DNA of 64,000 nt, from NCBI RefSeq assembly GCF_014284155.1, contig NZ_JACOFZ010000001.1:886545-950544 (forward strand), read 5' to 3'. The DNA is from Affinundibacterium nitidum (GTDB lineage: Bacteria; Pseudomonadota; Gammaproteobacteria; Burkholderiales; Burkholderiaceae_D). Position numbers and translations under genes: made by a program. This document shows, piece after piece, positions 34,506 to 42,883 of this stretch (its first letter is position 1; each line of letters opens with the position of its first letter). The notes below the pieces were generated by a model. It was given only the letters and a program-made list of their open reading frames with translations. It had not been told where the DNA came from and made no database searches.

Positions 34506-35663
34506 ATGTTTCTGTTTCGTCTACTCCTCAAAAACGCATTTCGGCATCGCCTACGCACCTTACTGACCATGGTCGGTTTAGTGGTAGCGATCTGCGCTTT
34601 TGGCTTGTTACGAACCATCATTGATGCGTGGTATGCTGGGGTTGAAGGAACCTCCAGCGTGCGACTGGTAACGCGTAACTCTATCTCTCTAACATTTCCA
34701 CTTCCGTTAAATTATGCGGAACGTTTGCGCAATGTTGATGGAGTTACAGGCGTAAGTTGGTCTAACTGGTTTGGCGGCGTCTATATCACCGAACGCAATT
34801 TCTTTCCCCAATTTGCAGTGGAACCAGCAAGCTATTTAGCCTTATATCCAGAATATGTATTGAAAGACGAAGAAAAAAAAGCCTTCCTCTTGGATCGTCA
34901 AGGCTGCATCGTTGGTCGCAAACTCGCGAATCAATACGGATGGAAGGTCGGCGATCAAATTCCCTTACGTGGCACGATTTTCCCAGGAACATGGACCTTC
35001 ACCCTGCGCGGCATCTGGGATGGCGCCGACGCCAAGACCGACGAGTCGCAATTACTCTTTCACTGGCAACTGTTAGCTGAGACCAATAAAAAACGGCTGA
35101 AGCGAAGCGCCGACTATGTTGGTGTTTATATTGTCAGGATTAACGAACCTAATAACGCTCCTATCGTATCTGAGCGTATCGATCAACAATTTAAAAATTC
35201 GCTAGCAGAGACCCTGACCGAAACCGAGAAGGCATTTCAGCTAGGTTTTGTCTCGATGAGTGAAGCCATCTTGGTGGCGGTCAACGCCGTCAGTTACGTC
35301 ATTATCATTATCATTATGGCGGTGATGGCCAATACCATGAGTATGACAGCGCGTGAGCGCCTAGCTGAATACGCCACTCTTAAGGCCTTAGGGTTCTCGC
35401 CAGGCTTTGTGGTGAAGCTCTTGTTTGGAGAGAGTCTGGTCATCGCTTTCATTGGCGGAGGTGCTGGGCTCCTGCTCACGCTACCGATCGCGGCAGCATT
35501 TGCCAAGTCGGTAGGCTCATTATTCCCCGTTTTCGCGGTATCTGACACCACAATGATGTTGCAATTACTTGCGAGCTTAATTGTGGGAGTCGTCGCTGCT
35601 GCATGGCCAGCATGGAAAATGAGCCGAATTGACATCGTCAACGGCTTGAGGCATGTCGCATGA
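34506..35663 (+). CDS. FtsX-family ABC exporter permease, first copy
   Basis: A 385-residue permease with one N-terminal membrane segment (TMVGLVVAICAFGLLRTII), a large periplasmic domain (about 45-265) and three C-terminal segments (LVAVNAVSYVIIIIIMAVMANTMSM, FGESLVIAFIGGGAGLLL, LLASLIVGVVAAAWPAW) with the conserved ERLAEYATLKALGF loop. This is the MacB/FtsX topology. It overlaps the following paralogous permease by 4 bases, so the exporter is probably a heterodimer of the two. Confidence 0.93.
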   Translation: MFLFRLLLKNAFRHRLRTLLTMVGLVVAICAFGLLRTIIDAWYAGVEGTSSVRLVTRNSISLTFPLPLNYAERLRNVDGVTGVSWSNWFGGVYITERNFFPQFAVEPASYLALYPEYVLKDEEKKAFLLDRQGCIVGRKLANQYGWKVGDQIPLRGTIFPGTWTFTLRGIWDGADAKTDESQLLFHWQLLAETNKKRLKRSADYVGVYIVRINEPNNAPIVSERIDQQFKNSLAETLTETEKAFQLGFVSMSEAILVAVNAVSYVIIIIIMAVMANTMSMTARERLAEYATLKALGFSPGFVVKLLFGESLVIAFIGGGAGLLLTLPIAAAFAKSVGSLFPVFAVSDTTMMLQLLASLIVGVVAAAWPAWKMSRIDIVNGLRHVA

Positions 35664-36829
35664 AGGCAATCCCACTTTCCTACGTTGCTAGAAACCTCTG
35701 GGTGCGACGTGTTACCACCCTGCTCACCGCAGGCGGTATGGCCCTCGTTGTTTTCGTTTTCACGGTAGTGTTAATGATGAGCGAAGGCATACGTGCCACT
35801 TTGGTGGCAACCGGACAAGTAGACAATTTTCTAGTTCTACGTAAAGGTGCGGGAGCGGAAATCAATAGCGGCATCAGCCGCGATCAAGCAGCGATTATTG
35901 AGAGTCTACCCGGTATCGCGAGTAATCGTGACGGCCAAGCCTTAGTCAGCAAAGAACCTGTAGTACTGAATAATTTACCCAAACGTAGCAACGGTAAACC
36001 GAGCAATGTCACAGTTCGTGGCACATCGGCTTTAGGTTTAGAACTGCGCCCTCAAGTGAAAATGGTAGAGGGCCGCATGTTCAGACCAGGCACATCAGAG
36101 ATCGTTGCTGGTCGCGCCGTAGCGCAAGGCTTTCGTGGCACGGGACTCGGAGAAACCTTGCATTTCGCTCAGAGGGATTGGGTAGTTGTAGGTATTTTTG
36201 ATTCCGGCAAAACAGGATTCGATAGCGAAATCTGGGGCGACAGCGAACAAATGATGGCTGCCTTCAGACGCAACGCTTATTCAACCATTGTATTTCGCCT
36301 CAGCGATCAAAGCGTTACACCGCAACTCAAGAAAGCTATCGATGATGACCCTCGCCTGCAAATCGATGCCAAACCTGAAATTCAATTTTACGCGGAACAA
36401 AGTGAAGCATTGGCAACCTTCATTCGCATCCTTGGATTGAGCCTTTCCATCATTTTTTCTATTGGTGCTATTGTCGGGGCCATGATTACCATGTTCGCCG
36501 CAGTCGCCCAGCGCGTGGGTGAAATTGGGACCTTACGGGCGCTCGGCTTTCGTCGAAATGCAATCTTGTTTGCGTTCTTACTTGAATCACTCTTACTTTC
36601 CTTGGTCGGTGGAGTGATAGGATTGCTTGCGGCCTCTTGGATGCAAACAGTCGATATCTCAACCACAAATTTTCAAACCTTTAGTGAACTCGCCTTTCAA
36701 TTTAAAATGACCTTCGACATCATCATCAAGAGCATATTGTTTTCACTCTCAATGGGTTTTATCGGTGGCTTCATTCCAGCTTGGCGTGCCTCACGCAAGA
36801 AGATCGTTGATTGCTTACGTGAGTCCTAA
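35660..36829 (+). CDS. FtsX-family ABC exporter permease, second copy
   Basis: A 389-residue permease of the same topology as its neighbour: N-terminal segment (LLTAGGMALVVFVFTVVLMM), periplasmic domain, and C-terminal segments with VGEIGTLRALGFRRNAI. It is the last gene of the four-gene unit adaptor - ATPase - permease - permease. Two separate permeases instead of one MacB chain is the difference from classical MacAB. Its stop lies only 8 bases from that of the convergent peptidase gene, with no terminator visible between. Confidence 0.93.
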   Translation: MKAIPLSYVARNLWVRRVTTLLTAGGMALVVFVFTVVLMMSEGIRATLVATGQVDNFLVLRKGAGAEINSGISRDQAAIIESLPGIASNRDGQALVSKEPVVLNNLPKRSNGKPSNVTVRGTSALGLELRPQVKMVEGRMFRPGTSEIVAGRAVAQGFRGTGLGETLHFAQRDWVVVGIFDSGKTGFDSEIWGDSEQMMAAFRRNAYSTIVFRLSDQSVTPQLKKAIDDDPRLQIDAKPEIQFYAEQSEALATFIRILGLSLSIIFSIGAIVGAMITMFAAVAQRVGEIGTLRALGFRRNAILFAFLLESLLLSLVGGVIGLLAASWMQTVDISTTNFQTFSELAFQFKMTFDIIIKSILFSLSMGFIGGFIPAWRASRKKIVDCLRES

Positions 36830-36837
36830 GGATACTC

Positions 36838-38448
36838 TCAAGGCTTCATCTCAACTTTACCCTCGAATAACTGACGCACATTCGGATCAAGAGAGATAAA
36901 TTTCGGCGCGGTATCGACCTTTAGCTTAAAGGTTTCTTGTGCTCTACTGACATTGATGGCTTGTATCTGCAATTTACCATCTGACATCTGCAGCGCAAGT
37001 TCTAGTGGAAAACGAAACAAGTCTTTGCCCGTTTGTTCGAGATTGAGAACAACTTCGCGATTCGCCTTATCGTAGCTCCAAGTGCCAGACAATTTTGGAT
37101 AACCGGCTTGATATAGCCATTGTTGGAAAAAACCTTTCAAGTCTTTGCCGCTGGCCTGCTCCATTGCGGTTTGAAAATCTTCACTCATCGCATTCTTGCC
37201 AGCGAATTTCGCATAATAGGCACGTATGCCCTGCCAGAATACTTCATCGCCAAGGTCTTGCCTCAACATATGCAAAACCCATCCACCTTTTTCGTACGTG
37301 TTTGGGCTGAGCACATTTTTAGGGTCTTGAATTTCTGTGTCAACGATGGGACGCCAGACTTTTTGATGATAGCGAATAATTTTTTCGCGATCAGCCAATT
37401 GTTGCCGCAAAAAACGATCACGTCCGTAAGTGTGTTCAAGATAAAGATTCGTGAAGTATGTCGCGAAGCCCTCACTTAACCAAACATGGTGCCAATCATT
37501 CTCAGTCGCAGAATTACCAAACCATTGATGCGCAATTTCATGGGCCACCAAACCCTCTTGCTCACCCTTTCCAGTGACCGAATTCTCGAAGTAGAAAATC
37601 GTGTTGGCATTTTCTAATCCGCCGAAACGCGTTTTCGATTGTACGTTCGCGAGCTTTTTGTATGGATAGGGACCTATCTTTTGCTGAAAGAATGTTAAAG
37701 GATTGATCGCTACTGCGTAATCACGGAATCCCTCACTACGATTCTGTGGAAATACCCAACTAGTAATCGCAACCTCATTCAACTTAGCGCTTTCTTGCAT
37801 CGCAAACTTAGCAACGCCAATCACCATGACTTTGACGGCGAGTGGCACCTCTTCTTTCCAATGGGTCAGCTTACGATTAGCATCAATATAACTCTCTTCC
37901 ATCTTTAAGCCATTTGCGATCACACTATACTGTGCTGGCGCGATGACAATAAATTCCACGGCGGCTTTATCACTGGGATGATCGATGGTTGGCAGCCATT
38001 GATGCCCATGATTAGGCCAATTATCGGCAAAAAAGACGCGATCACCATATTTATTCTTGCCAATATTCAAACCACTAGCAGGTTCACCTCGATATTGAAT
38101 ATGAAAGACTTTCATATCCCCCGCTTTGGCGGCTTCTTTCAACTCAATCTTCAATCGATCCGCTTGATGTACGAAGCCCTGCGCTTGCTCATTCAAACTC
38201 ACCGCCTGCACCTCCATCCCTTTTCCTTCAGGATTCTTATTGGCAAGATCGAGACTAAAGCCTGTCGCGGGCGCTAAAAACTTCACAGTCACTTGCGCCT
38301 GAGCTTGCATCACGTCATTTTGATCATTCAACTCCAATAAAAACCGATAGCGTTGAATATCGATATCCTTGTTTCTGGGGTAATGATCATCAGCATAAGC
38401 GCTGCTAACAAACAACAGCCCCAACAATAAAGAGACACAAAATTTCAT
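36838..38448 (-). CDS. Secreted M1-family zinc aminopeptidase
   Basis: 536 residues with a signal peptide (MKFCVSLLLGLLFVSSAYAD). The gluzincin site HEIAH is at 303-307 with the third ligand Glu326 in WLSEGFATYF, exactly 18 residues on. The GxMEN-like motif is GGLENAN at about 276-282. The N-terminal beta domain is present, and the C-terminal part (about 440-536) is beta-rich and shorter than in the aminopeptidase N type. It should release N-terminal residues from peptides in the periplasm or outside. Confidence 0.92.
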   Translation of the reverse strand: MKFCVSLLLGLLFVSSAYADDHYPRNKDIDIQRYRFLLELNDQNDVMQAQAQVTVKFLAPATGFSLDLANKNPEGKGMEVQAVSLNEQAQGFVHQADRLKIELKEAAKAGDMKVFHIQYRGEPASGLNIGKNKYGDRVFFADNWPNHGHQWLPTIDHPSDKAAVEFIVIAPAQYSVIANGLKMEESYIDANRKLTHWKEEVPLAVKVMVIGVAKFAMQESAKLNEVAITSWVFPQNRSEGFRDYAVAINPLTFFQQKIGPYPYKKLANVQSKTRFGGLENANTIFYFENSVTGKGEQEGLVAHEIAHQWFGNSATENDWHHVWLSEGFATYFTNLYLEHTYGRDRFLRQQLADREKIIRYHQKVWRPIVDTEIQDPKNVLSPNTYEKGGWVLHMLRQDLGDEVFWQGIRAYYAKFAGKNAMSEDFQTAMEQASGKDLKGFFQQWLYQAGYPKLSGTWSYDKANREVVLNLEQTGKDLFRFPLELALQMSDGKLQIQAINVSRAQETFKLKVDTAPKFISLDPNVRQLFEGKVEMKP

Positions 38449-38758
38449 ATTATTGACCTATCAAAAAAACATCGATGTCGCAAACCACAGTGTTGCGCAG
38501 CTTTTGGCAAAACAAAACCCGGCAGGAAAACACACAGCTAAAGGCACGCTAGCTATAGGTTCGACGCAAATCACGCATACCAGTTATGTAAGTGAAGTGA
38601 TATCAAATATATCAAAACTAGATTATGACAAAAAAGTCTGCAAAAAATTCGTTTGAAGCAATTTAACTTTTTTCACATTTAAGCACTTGTTTCCCTACTC
38701 CGGATCACATATGATTAAATCGAACGAAACGACAATGTCCAAGACCAGGGAGATACTG
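38449..38758. other. Intergenic region between the divergent M1 peptidase and the stand-alone receiver gene
   Basis: About 310 bases, AT-rich. A 6-5-6 palindrome TGATAT/ATATCA lies at 38598-38614. Two open frames extend upstream of the receiver's chosen start, without good ribosome sites, and a 67-codon frame at 38453 is not supported. Promoters for both flanking genes should be here. Confidence 0.45.
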
Positions 38759-39397
38759 ATGGAGAAGCGCCATAGCAGTAACAAGCCCGATTGGCATACA
38801 CATTATCCTTATACGAGCACCGTGAGGAACAATGTGACACCGAATGGCAAAGCACTAAGCTACCATGCACTGATGTCTTTACACAGTGAGAGTTCTTTTT
38901 CGTCCGACGATGACGATGACGATAGCTTGGTTTTCCTCTCTGAAAATGAAGACGAGCAAGAACAAACGAAAGCCGGGCAGGCTTGGAAGATACTGATTGC
39001 CGACGACGATAACAACGTCCACGATACCACCGTGCTCGCACTCAGCGGCGTACATATTCATGGAAAACCCTTAGAGTTTTTGCACGCTTTCTCGGCGAAA
39101 GAGGCTAAGGATATCGCCATCAGCAATCCAGATACGTCCTTGATTTTGCTCGATGTAGTGATGGAAACGGTAGATGCGGGCCTCAAGTTAGTCAATGTAC
39201 TGAGAGATGAGCTTTCTCGGAAAGACTTACGAATTGTCTTACGTACCGGCCAACCAGGATATGCAAAAGAAAACATTATGAGCAGTTATGCCATTGATGG
39301 TTACGCCACTAAATCCAAACTAACTCGATCAATTTTGATTTCCATGCTCAATGAAGTCTTGGACGATACCCAAAAATCGGATGATCTAGCTAATTAG
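38759..39397 (+). CDS. Stand-alone receiver-domain response regulator
   Basis: 212 residues from the ATG at 38759, chosen for its AGGGAG site 7 bases upstream; earlier in-frame ATGs (38711, 38735) lack one. The N-terminal 75 residues are low-complexity, with an acidic run (SSDDDDDDS and SENEDEQEQ). A receiver domain (about 76-200) has the acidic pair in IADDDNNVH, phospho-acceptor Asp132 in LLDVVMETVDAG, and LRTGQPG. It is similar to the receiver of the hybrid kinase at 16029. There is no output domain. It may act by protein interaction or as a phosphate sink. A terminator follows. Confidence 0.85.
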   Translation: MEKRHSSNKPDWHTHYPYTSTVRNNVTPNGKALSYHALMSLHSESSFSSDDDDDDSLVFLSENEDEQEQTKAGQAWKILIADDDNNVHDTTVLALSGVHIHGKPLEFLHAFSAKEAKDIAISNPDTSLILLDVVMETVDAGLKLVNVLRDELSRKDLRIVLRTGQPGYAKENIMSSYAIDGYATKSKLTRSILISMLNEVLDDTQKSDDLAN

Positions 39398-39427
39398 ATA
39401 TTAGATATCAATTCATTAGCCGCAGGT

Positions 39428-39458
39428 AAAAAAGCCAGGAACATTGCCTGGCTTTTTT
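39428..39458 (+). terminator. Bidirectional terminator between the receiver gene and maiA
   Basis: AAAAAAGCCAGG (39428-39439) pairs with CCTGGCTTTTTT (39447-39458) over a 7-nt loop, with A-run and T-run on either side, so it works for both convergent genes. The maiA stop codon touches it. Confidence 0.9.
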
Positions 39459-40114
39459 TATTCTGCGTCTGCTTGCTTTGCTGGGGAAGCAGCGATAAAT
39501 TCTGGCAATTCGAGGCAACGCTGGTTGATCGCCATCAAAGTCGGATAAGGACTCATATCCAAGTTGAAGCGTTGCGCATTGAAAATTTGTGGAATCAAAA
39601 CGCAATCAGCATATCCGGGGCGGTCTCCGAAACAGAACAAACCGCGACGAGGATCATTTGCAAGGCGTTGTTCAAGTGCCGCAAAACCGACTGCGCACCA
39701 ATGCAGGTACCACGCGTTTTTCTGTTCGTCGCTTACCCCCAATGTTCCACTCAAATATTTCAAAATACGCAGATTATTTACAGGGTGAATGTCGCAGGCA
39801 ATCGCTAATGCTAAAGCACGCACATAAGCACGATCATGGGGATTACTTGGCAATAAGGGGGTCTGTGGGTATGACTCTTCGATGTACTCTAGCATTGCCA
39901 ATGACTGCGACATGGGAACAGAGTCGGCGCCGTCGATTAAAGCAGGCACTAAAGACTCGGGGTTCAGTTGTTTATATTCTTCAGAAAATTGCTCGCCGCC
40001 ATTACGTAAGAGATGGATAGATGCTTGTTCATAATCCAATCCTTTCAAATTCAAGGCGATACGTACACGATACGAGGCCGAGCTTCTAAAATAACCAAAT
40101 AATTTCATCTTCAT
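39458..40114 (-). CDS. maiA: Maleylacetoacetate isomerase (GST superfamily)
   Basis: A 218-residue glutathione S-transferase of the zeta class. The signature SSASYRVRIALNLKGL is at about residues 11-26, followed by LNPESLVPALID and SQSLAMLEYIEE, which bind glutathione. The enzyme isomerises maleylacetoacetate to fumarylacetoacetate in tyrosine and homogentisate breakdown. The partner genes hmgA and fahA are not nearby, so another maleylpyruvate-like substrate cannot be excluded. An alternative start two residues on is possible. Confidence 0.88.
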   Translation of the reverse strand: MKMKLFGYFRSSASYRVRIALNLKGLDYEQASIHLLRNGGEQFSEEYKQLNPESLVPALIDGADSVPMSQSLAMLEYIEESYPQTPLLPSNPHDRAYVRALALAIACDIHPVNNLRILKYLSGTLGVSDEQKNAWYLHWCAVGFAALEQRLANDPRRGLFCFGDRPGYADCVLIPQIFNAQRFNLDMSPYPTLMAINQRCLELPEFIAASPAKQADAE

Positions 40115-40184
40115 TCCTTATCAATTACCCGTAGTCTTGATACATCAAGCTCACTAGTCAACATTCGCCTCAGTTTGATTCTTT

Positions 40185-42725
40185 TTAAGCGACTAAGATG
40201 CTATCTGCTGCATGCTGGATAATCGTCTTAATTCGCGTTTGGCGCTCGGCATTAAATGCAACGGGGACAGATAAGAGGCGCACCAACAGTGTTGCAACCT
40301 GTTCTTGATCTTTACCCTGCTTCAAACTCTTTTGCAAAATTTCGAGCTGTGTTTGACGACGCTGTTGTGCCAATGTCACTGGGCTTTCCAGTTGCATCAA
40401 AATTTCCAAACTCAGAATCATATGATCAACTTCTAATGCTTTTCCGTTCAAGGTACGATTCACTTCTAACGCCACGTCGTTCTCCGCGAACAGCTGACTC
40501 AATTGCTCCCAGCGCTGCTTTAAACTACGGCCTGCTTTACTCTTGGGGATAGACAAAGTGTCCCATTCTTGAACTAAGGAGGACCATTTCGCCTGATCAA
40601 TTACGTGTTCTCCTGCCATTGCCTCCGCCTGATGGACGAGACTAAGAAGCGTCAAAATTTCTTCGACACGGACTTGCTTTGCTTTCAACTGTAATTCATG
40701 CAAAGTCTTTTGCAATCGCTCAATCCCTTGTTCATACCGACGATTCAAAGCATTCTCCTCTTGACGCGGCACGGCACCAATTGCTTGCCATTCGGTTTGA
40801 ATCTGACGTCGGAATTGATTGAATGCCGCGATGTCGGTCGCAATGAACTGTTCAAGTTTCTCACACACGGCTTGTTTTAGCTGCAGATGCTGTTGCCTCT
40901 CTTGATCAGCATTCAAAGCCAACTGTTTTCGAGACTCAAAAACCGCGTCACAAGCGGCGCGAAACTCTAGCCACAATTCCTGTTCCTGCTTTCTCTCCAA
41001 CGAGATGTGGCTCGCTGAGCTCTGCCATTGCGTCTGCAACGTACGCACCTGATCAGCAGCATTTCTTGCATTTGCGTCTAGCCTTGTTACTTGAAGAATC
41101 AAATCTCGTCGTTGTAGGACCGTTTGCTTTTGCTCAGCGTCGAAAATACTCGTCAACCGTCCCAACAATTCTGCAAACTGTTGATCAAGACGTGTCTTCT
41201 CTTTGCGATCGACCGCACCGACGCGTTTCCAATCTTGTTGCACCTGCTGGATCGTGGTGCCAATGGTCTTCCAGTTTTTATCTGCTTGCAAAAGTGTTTC
41301 GACACTTGTTTGCATCTCACTCAACTTTTGTTCAGCTTTCGCGACGTTGGTTTTCCGTAGTTCAGCTTGCTGCTGAAAATGCTCTGCAGCTGGCGCGTAA
41401 GCTGCACTACAGGCGGCATCGAAACGTAGCCACATTTCTTTAGCCGCACCACCACTTGTCGCTTCCATTTGTTTCCATTGCCCCCGTAGGGCCGTGACCG
41501 TGTCGACGATATCTTTGGGATCCAACTTCAAATTAGCCAAACCTTCTGCGGTATTAACTAGTTCCTCACGAGAGGCATCACCGCTCCACTTTGCCCACGA
41601 AAGTAGATGATTAAACTGTTTTCGCGCCTGCAGTAGCCTATCTTTCTGCTGTCGTCCCAAAAATTGAGGCGCCGCAGCGACATCGATGTCACGCAGTTGT
41701 TTTTCAAAGGCTTTAGCCTGCTGAAAACTCCCATCGAGCAACGCGCGCTCTAGGCCATCGAGCGCATCGTTGAATTGAGCAGCCGTCATTGATACCACAT
41801 TGCTTGAACGGTGTTTTACTTTATCTGATGGTGTCTGAGCAGAAGAAAACTCCGCCACCGCCTCGCTGCCAGGCTTGATATCAACCAAAGCTTCGACGCT
41901 TTCGCTCTCATGTTTAACGACAACAGAACCTGTATCTACGTTTTCAGCGAGCTTGACCGCGCCGATGAGCTGCGCTTGATAACGTTGAAGTGCGAGTTCG
42001 GCTTCTTGCACGGTATGCTTCGGGAGGGATTCTGCCAAAGGGTGCGTTATGCAATGTTGGAATTCTTGTTGCCATACCTTCAGCAGCGTCTGCGCTTGCA
42101 CAAGGTCGTCATTAATTTCCTTGCACGCGTCGTTAATCAGGTTTAATAGACGACGTTGCAACTGCACTTGTTCGGACATGCGTTGCTCCAACTGCACTCG
42201 CAATTGCTGGAACTGTTGTAAGGAATGATCAGGAAATAGAGCGATGGCCTCTCTCTGTGTATCAAGTTGAATTAGGTGATTGGGCAAGAGATAGTCTAGG
42301 CTTAGCAGGTGGCTAGCTTGTTCTAAACAGCCTTGTACAGCATTTGCATTTAACTCGAACTGATGCATTTCCTCTAAGCGCGACCCAGCAAGTTTATTAA
42401 CTCGTTTATCACTTTTCTTAAAGACGTTTCTGATCTGTTCCAATCCCTGTTTGCTATGAACGTGCTGAGCCGCGTACAAGCGGCCATCAGCAAAATCACA
42501 AGCTAGCAGCATTTCAATCACCATCGCTTCATTATGGATCGCGGCATCGAGTTTTTGCTTCCAGATTTGTCTATCTCGCTCTTGCTGTTCTTGCTTTTGC
42601 TTGACTTCACTGTCCTTATTCAACTGAGCATTCGCATGTTCAGAGCCTTTTACGGACTGGGAACTAAGTGTTGCGGACTTTGAATGGCTTCGACCAGGGA
42701 AAAACTTATTAAGAAAGTCAAACAT
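40185..42725 (-). CDS. DUF349 coiled-coil protein
   Basis: 846 residues from the ATG at 42725 (an upstream ATG at 42755 adds 10). The start MFDFLNKFFPGR is typical of the family. The body is mostly alpha-helical, rich in Gln, Glu, Lys and Ala, with repeated DUF349-type units marked by W-containing helices such as TVTALRGQWKQMEA, QVQQDWKRVGAVDRKE, ELWLEFRAACDAVFE and IQTEWQAIGAVPRQEE. These repeats make long helical hairpins. No enzyme motif was seen. The function is unknown, and the protein is widely conserved in betaproteobacteria. Confidence 0.85.
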   Translation of the reverse strand: MFDFLNKFFPGRSHSKSATLSSQSVKGSEHANAQLNKDSEVKQKQEQQERDRQIWKQKLDAAIHNEAMVIEMLLACDFADGRLYAAQHVHSKQGLEQIRNVFKKSDKRVNKLAGSRLEEMHQFELNANAVQGCLEQASHLLSLDYLLPNHLIQLDTQREAIALFPDHSLQQFQQLRVQLEQRMSEQVQLQRRLLNLINDACKEINDDLVQAQTLLKVWQQEFQHCITHPLAESLPKHTVQEAELALQRYQAQLIGAVKLAENVDTGSVVVKHESESVEALVDIKPGSEAVAEFSSAQTPSDKVKHRSSNVVSMTAAQFNDALDGLERALLDGSFQQAKAFEKQLRDIDVAAAPQFLGRQQKDRLLQARKQFNHLLSWAKWSGDASREELVNTAEGLANLKLDPKDIVDTVTALRGQWKQMEATSGGAAKEMWLRFDAACSAAYAPAAEHFQQQAELRKTNVAKAEQKLSEMQTSVETLLQADKNWKTIGTTIQQVQQDWKRVGAVDRKEKTRLDQQFAELLGRLTSIFDAEQKQTVLQRRDLILQVTRLDANARNAADQVRTLQTQWQSSASHISLERKQEQELWLEFRAACDAVFESRKQLALNADQERQQHLQLKQAVCEKLEQFIATDIAAFNQFRRQIQTEWQAIGAVPRQEENALNRRYEQGIERLQKTLHELQLKAKQVRVEEILTLLSLVHQAEAMAGEHVIDQAKWSSLVQEWDTLSIPKSKAGRSLKQRWEQLSQLFAENDVALEVNRTLNGKALEVDHMILSLEILMQLESPVTLAQQRRQTQLEILQKSLKQGKDQEQVATLLVRLLSVPVAFNAERQTRIKTIIQHAADSILVA

Positions 42726-42883
42726 AGTGTCATTGCTTGGATGGAAAGCAAGCATGATAGCAAGACTTAGCGCATCACAGCAAAGTTCTTAGCTATAGTG
42801 TCGACGTGGATAGAACGCGGAAGGCTGAGATTTAGTCACATGCTAAAATGAATAATCAAAATTAGACTCCTCCCCTCAAGCAT

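Noticed and set aside
36829-36838. Terminator between the efflux operon and the peptidase gene
   Set aside because: The convergent stops are only 8 bases apart and no hairpin with a T-run fits there.
38453-38656. 67-codon plus-strand frame upstream of the receiver gene
   Set aside because: No good start or ribosome site and low-complexity composition; treated as intergenic.
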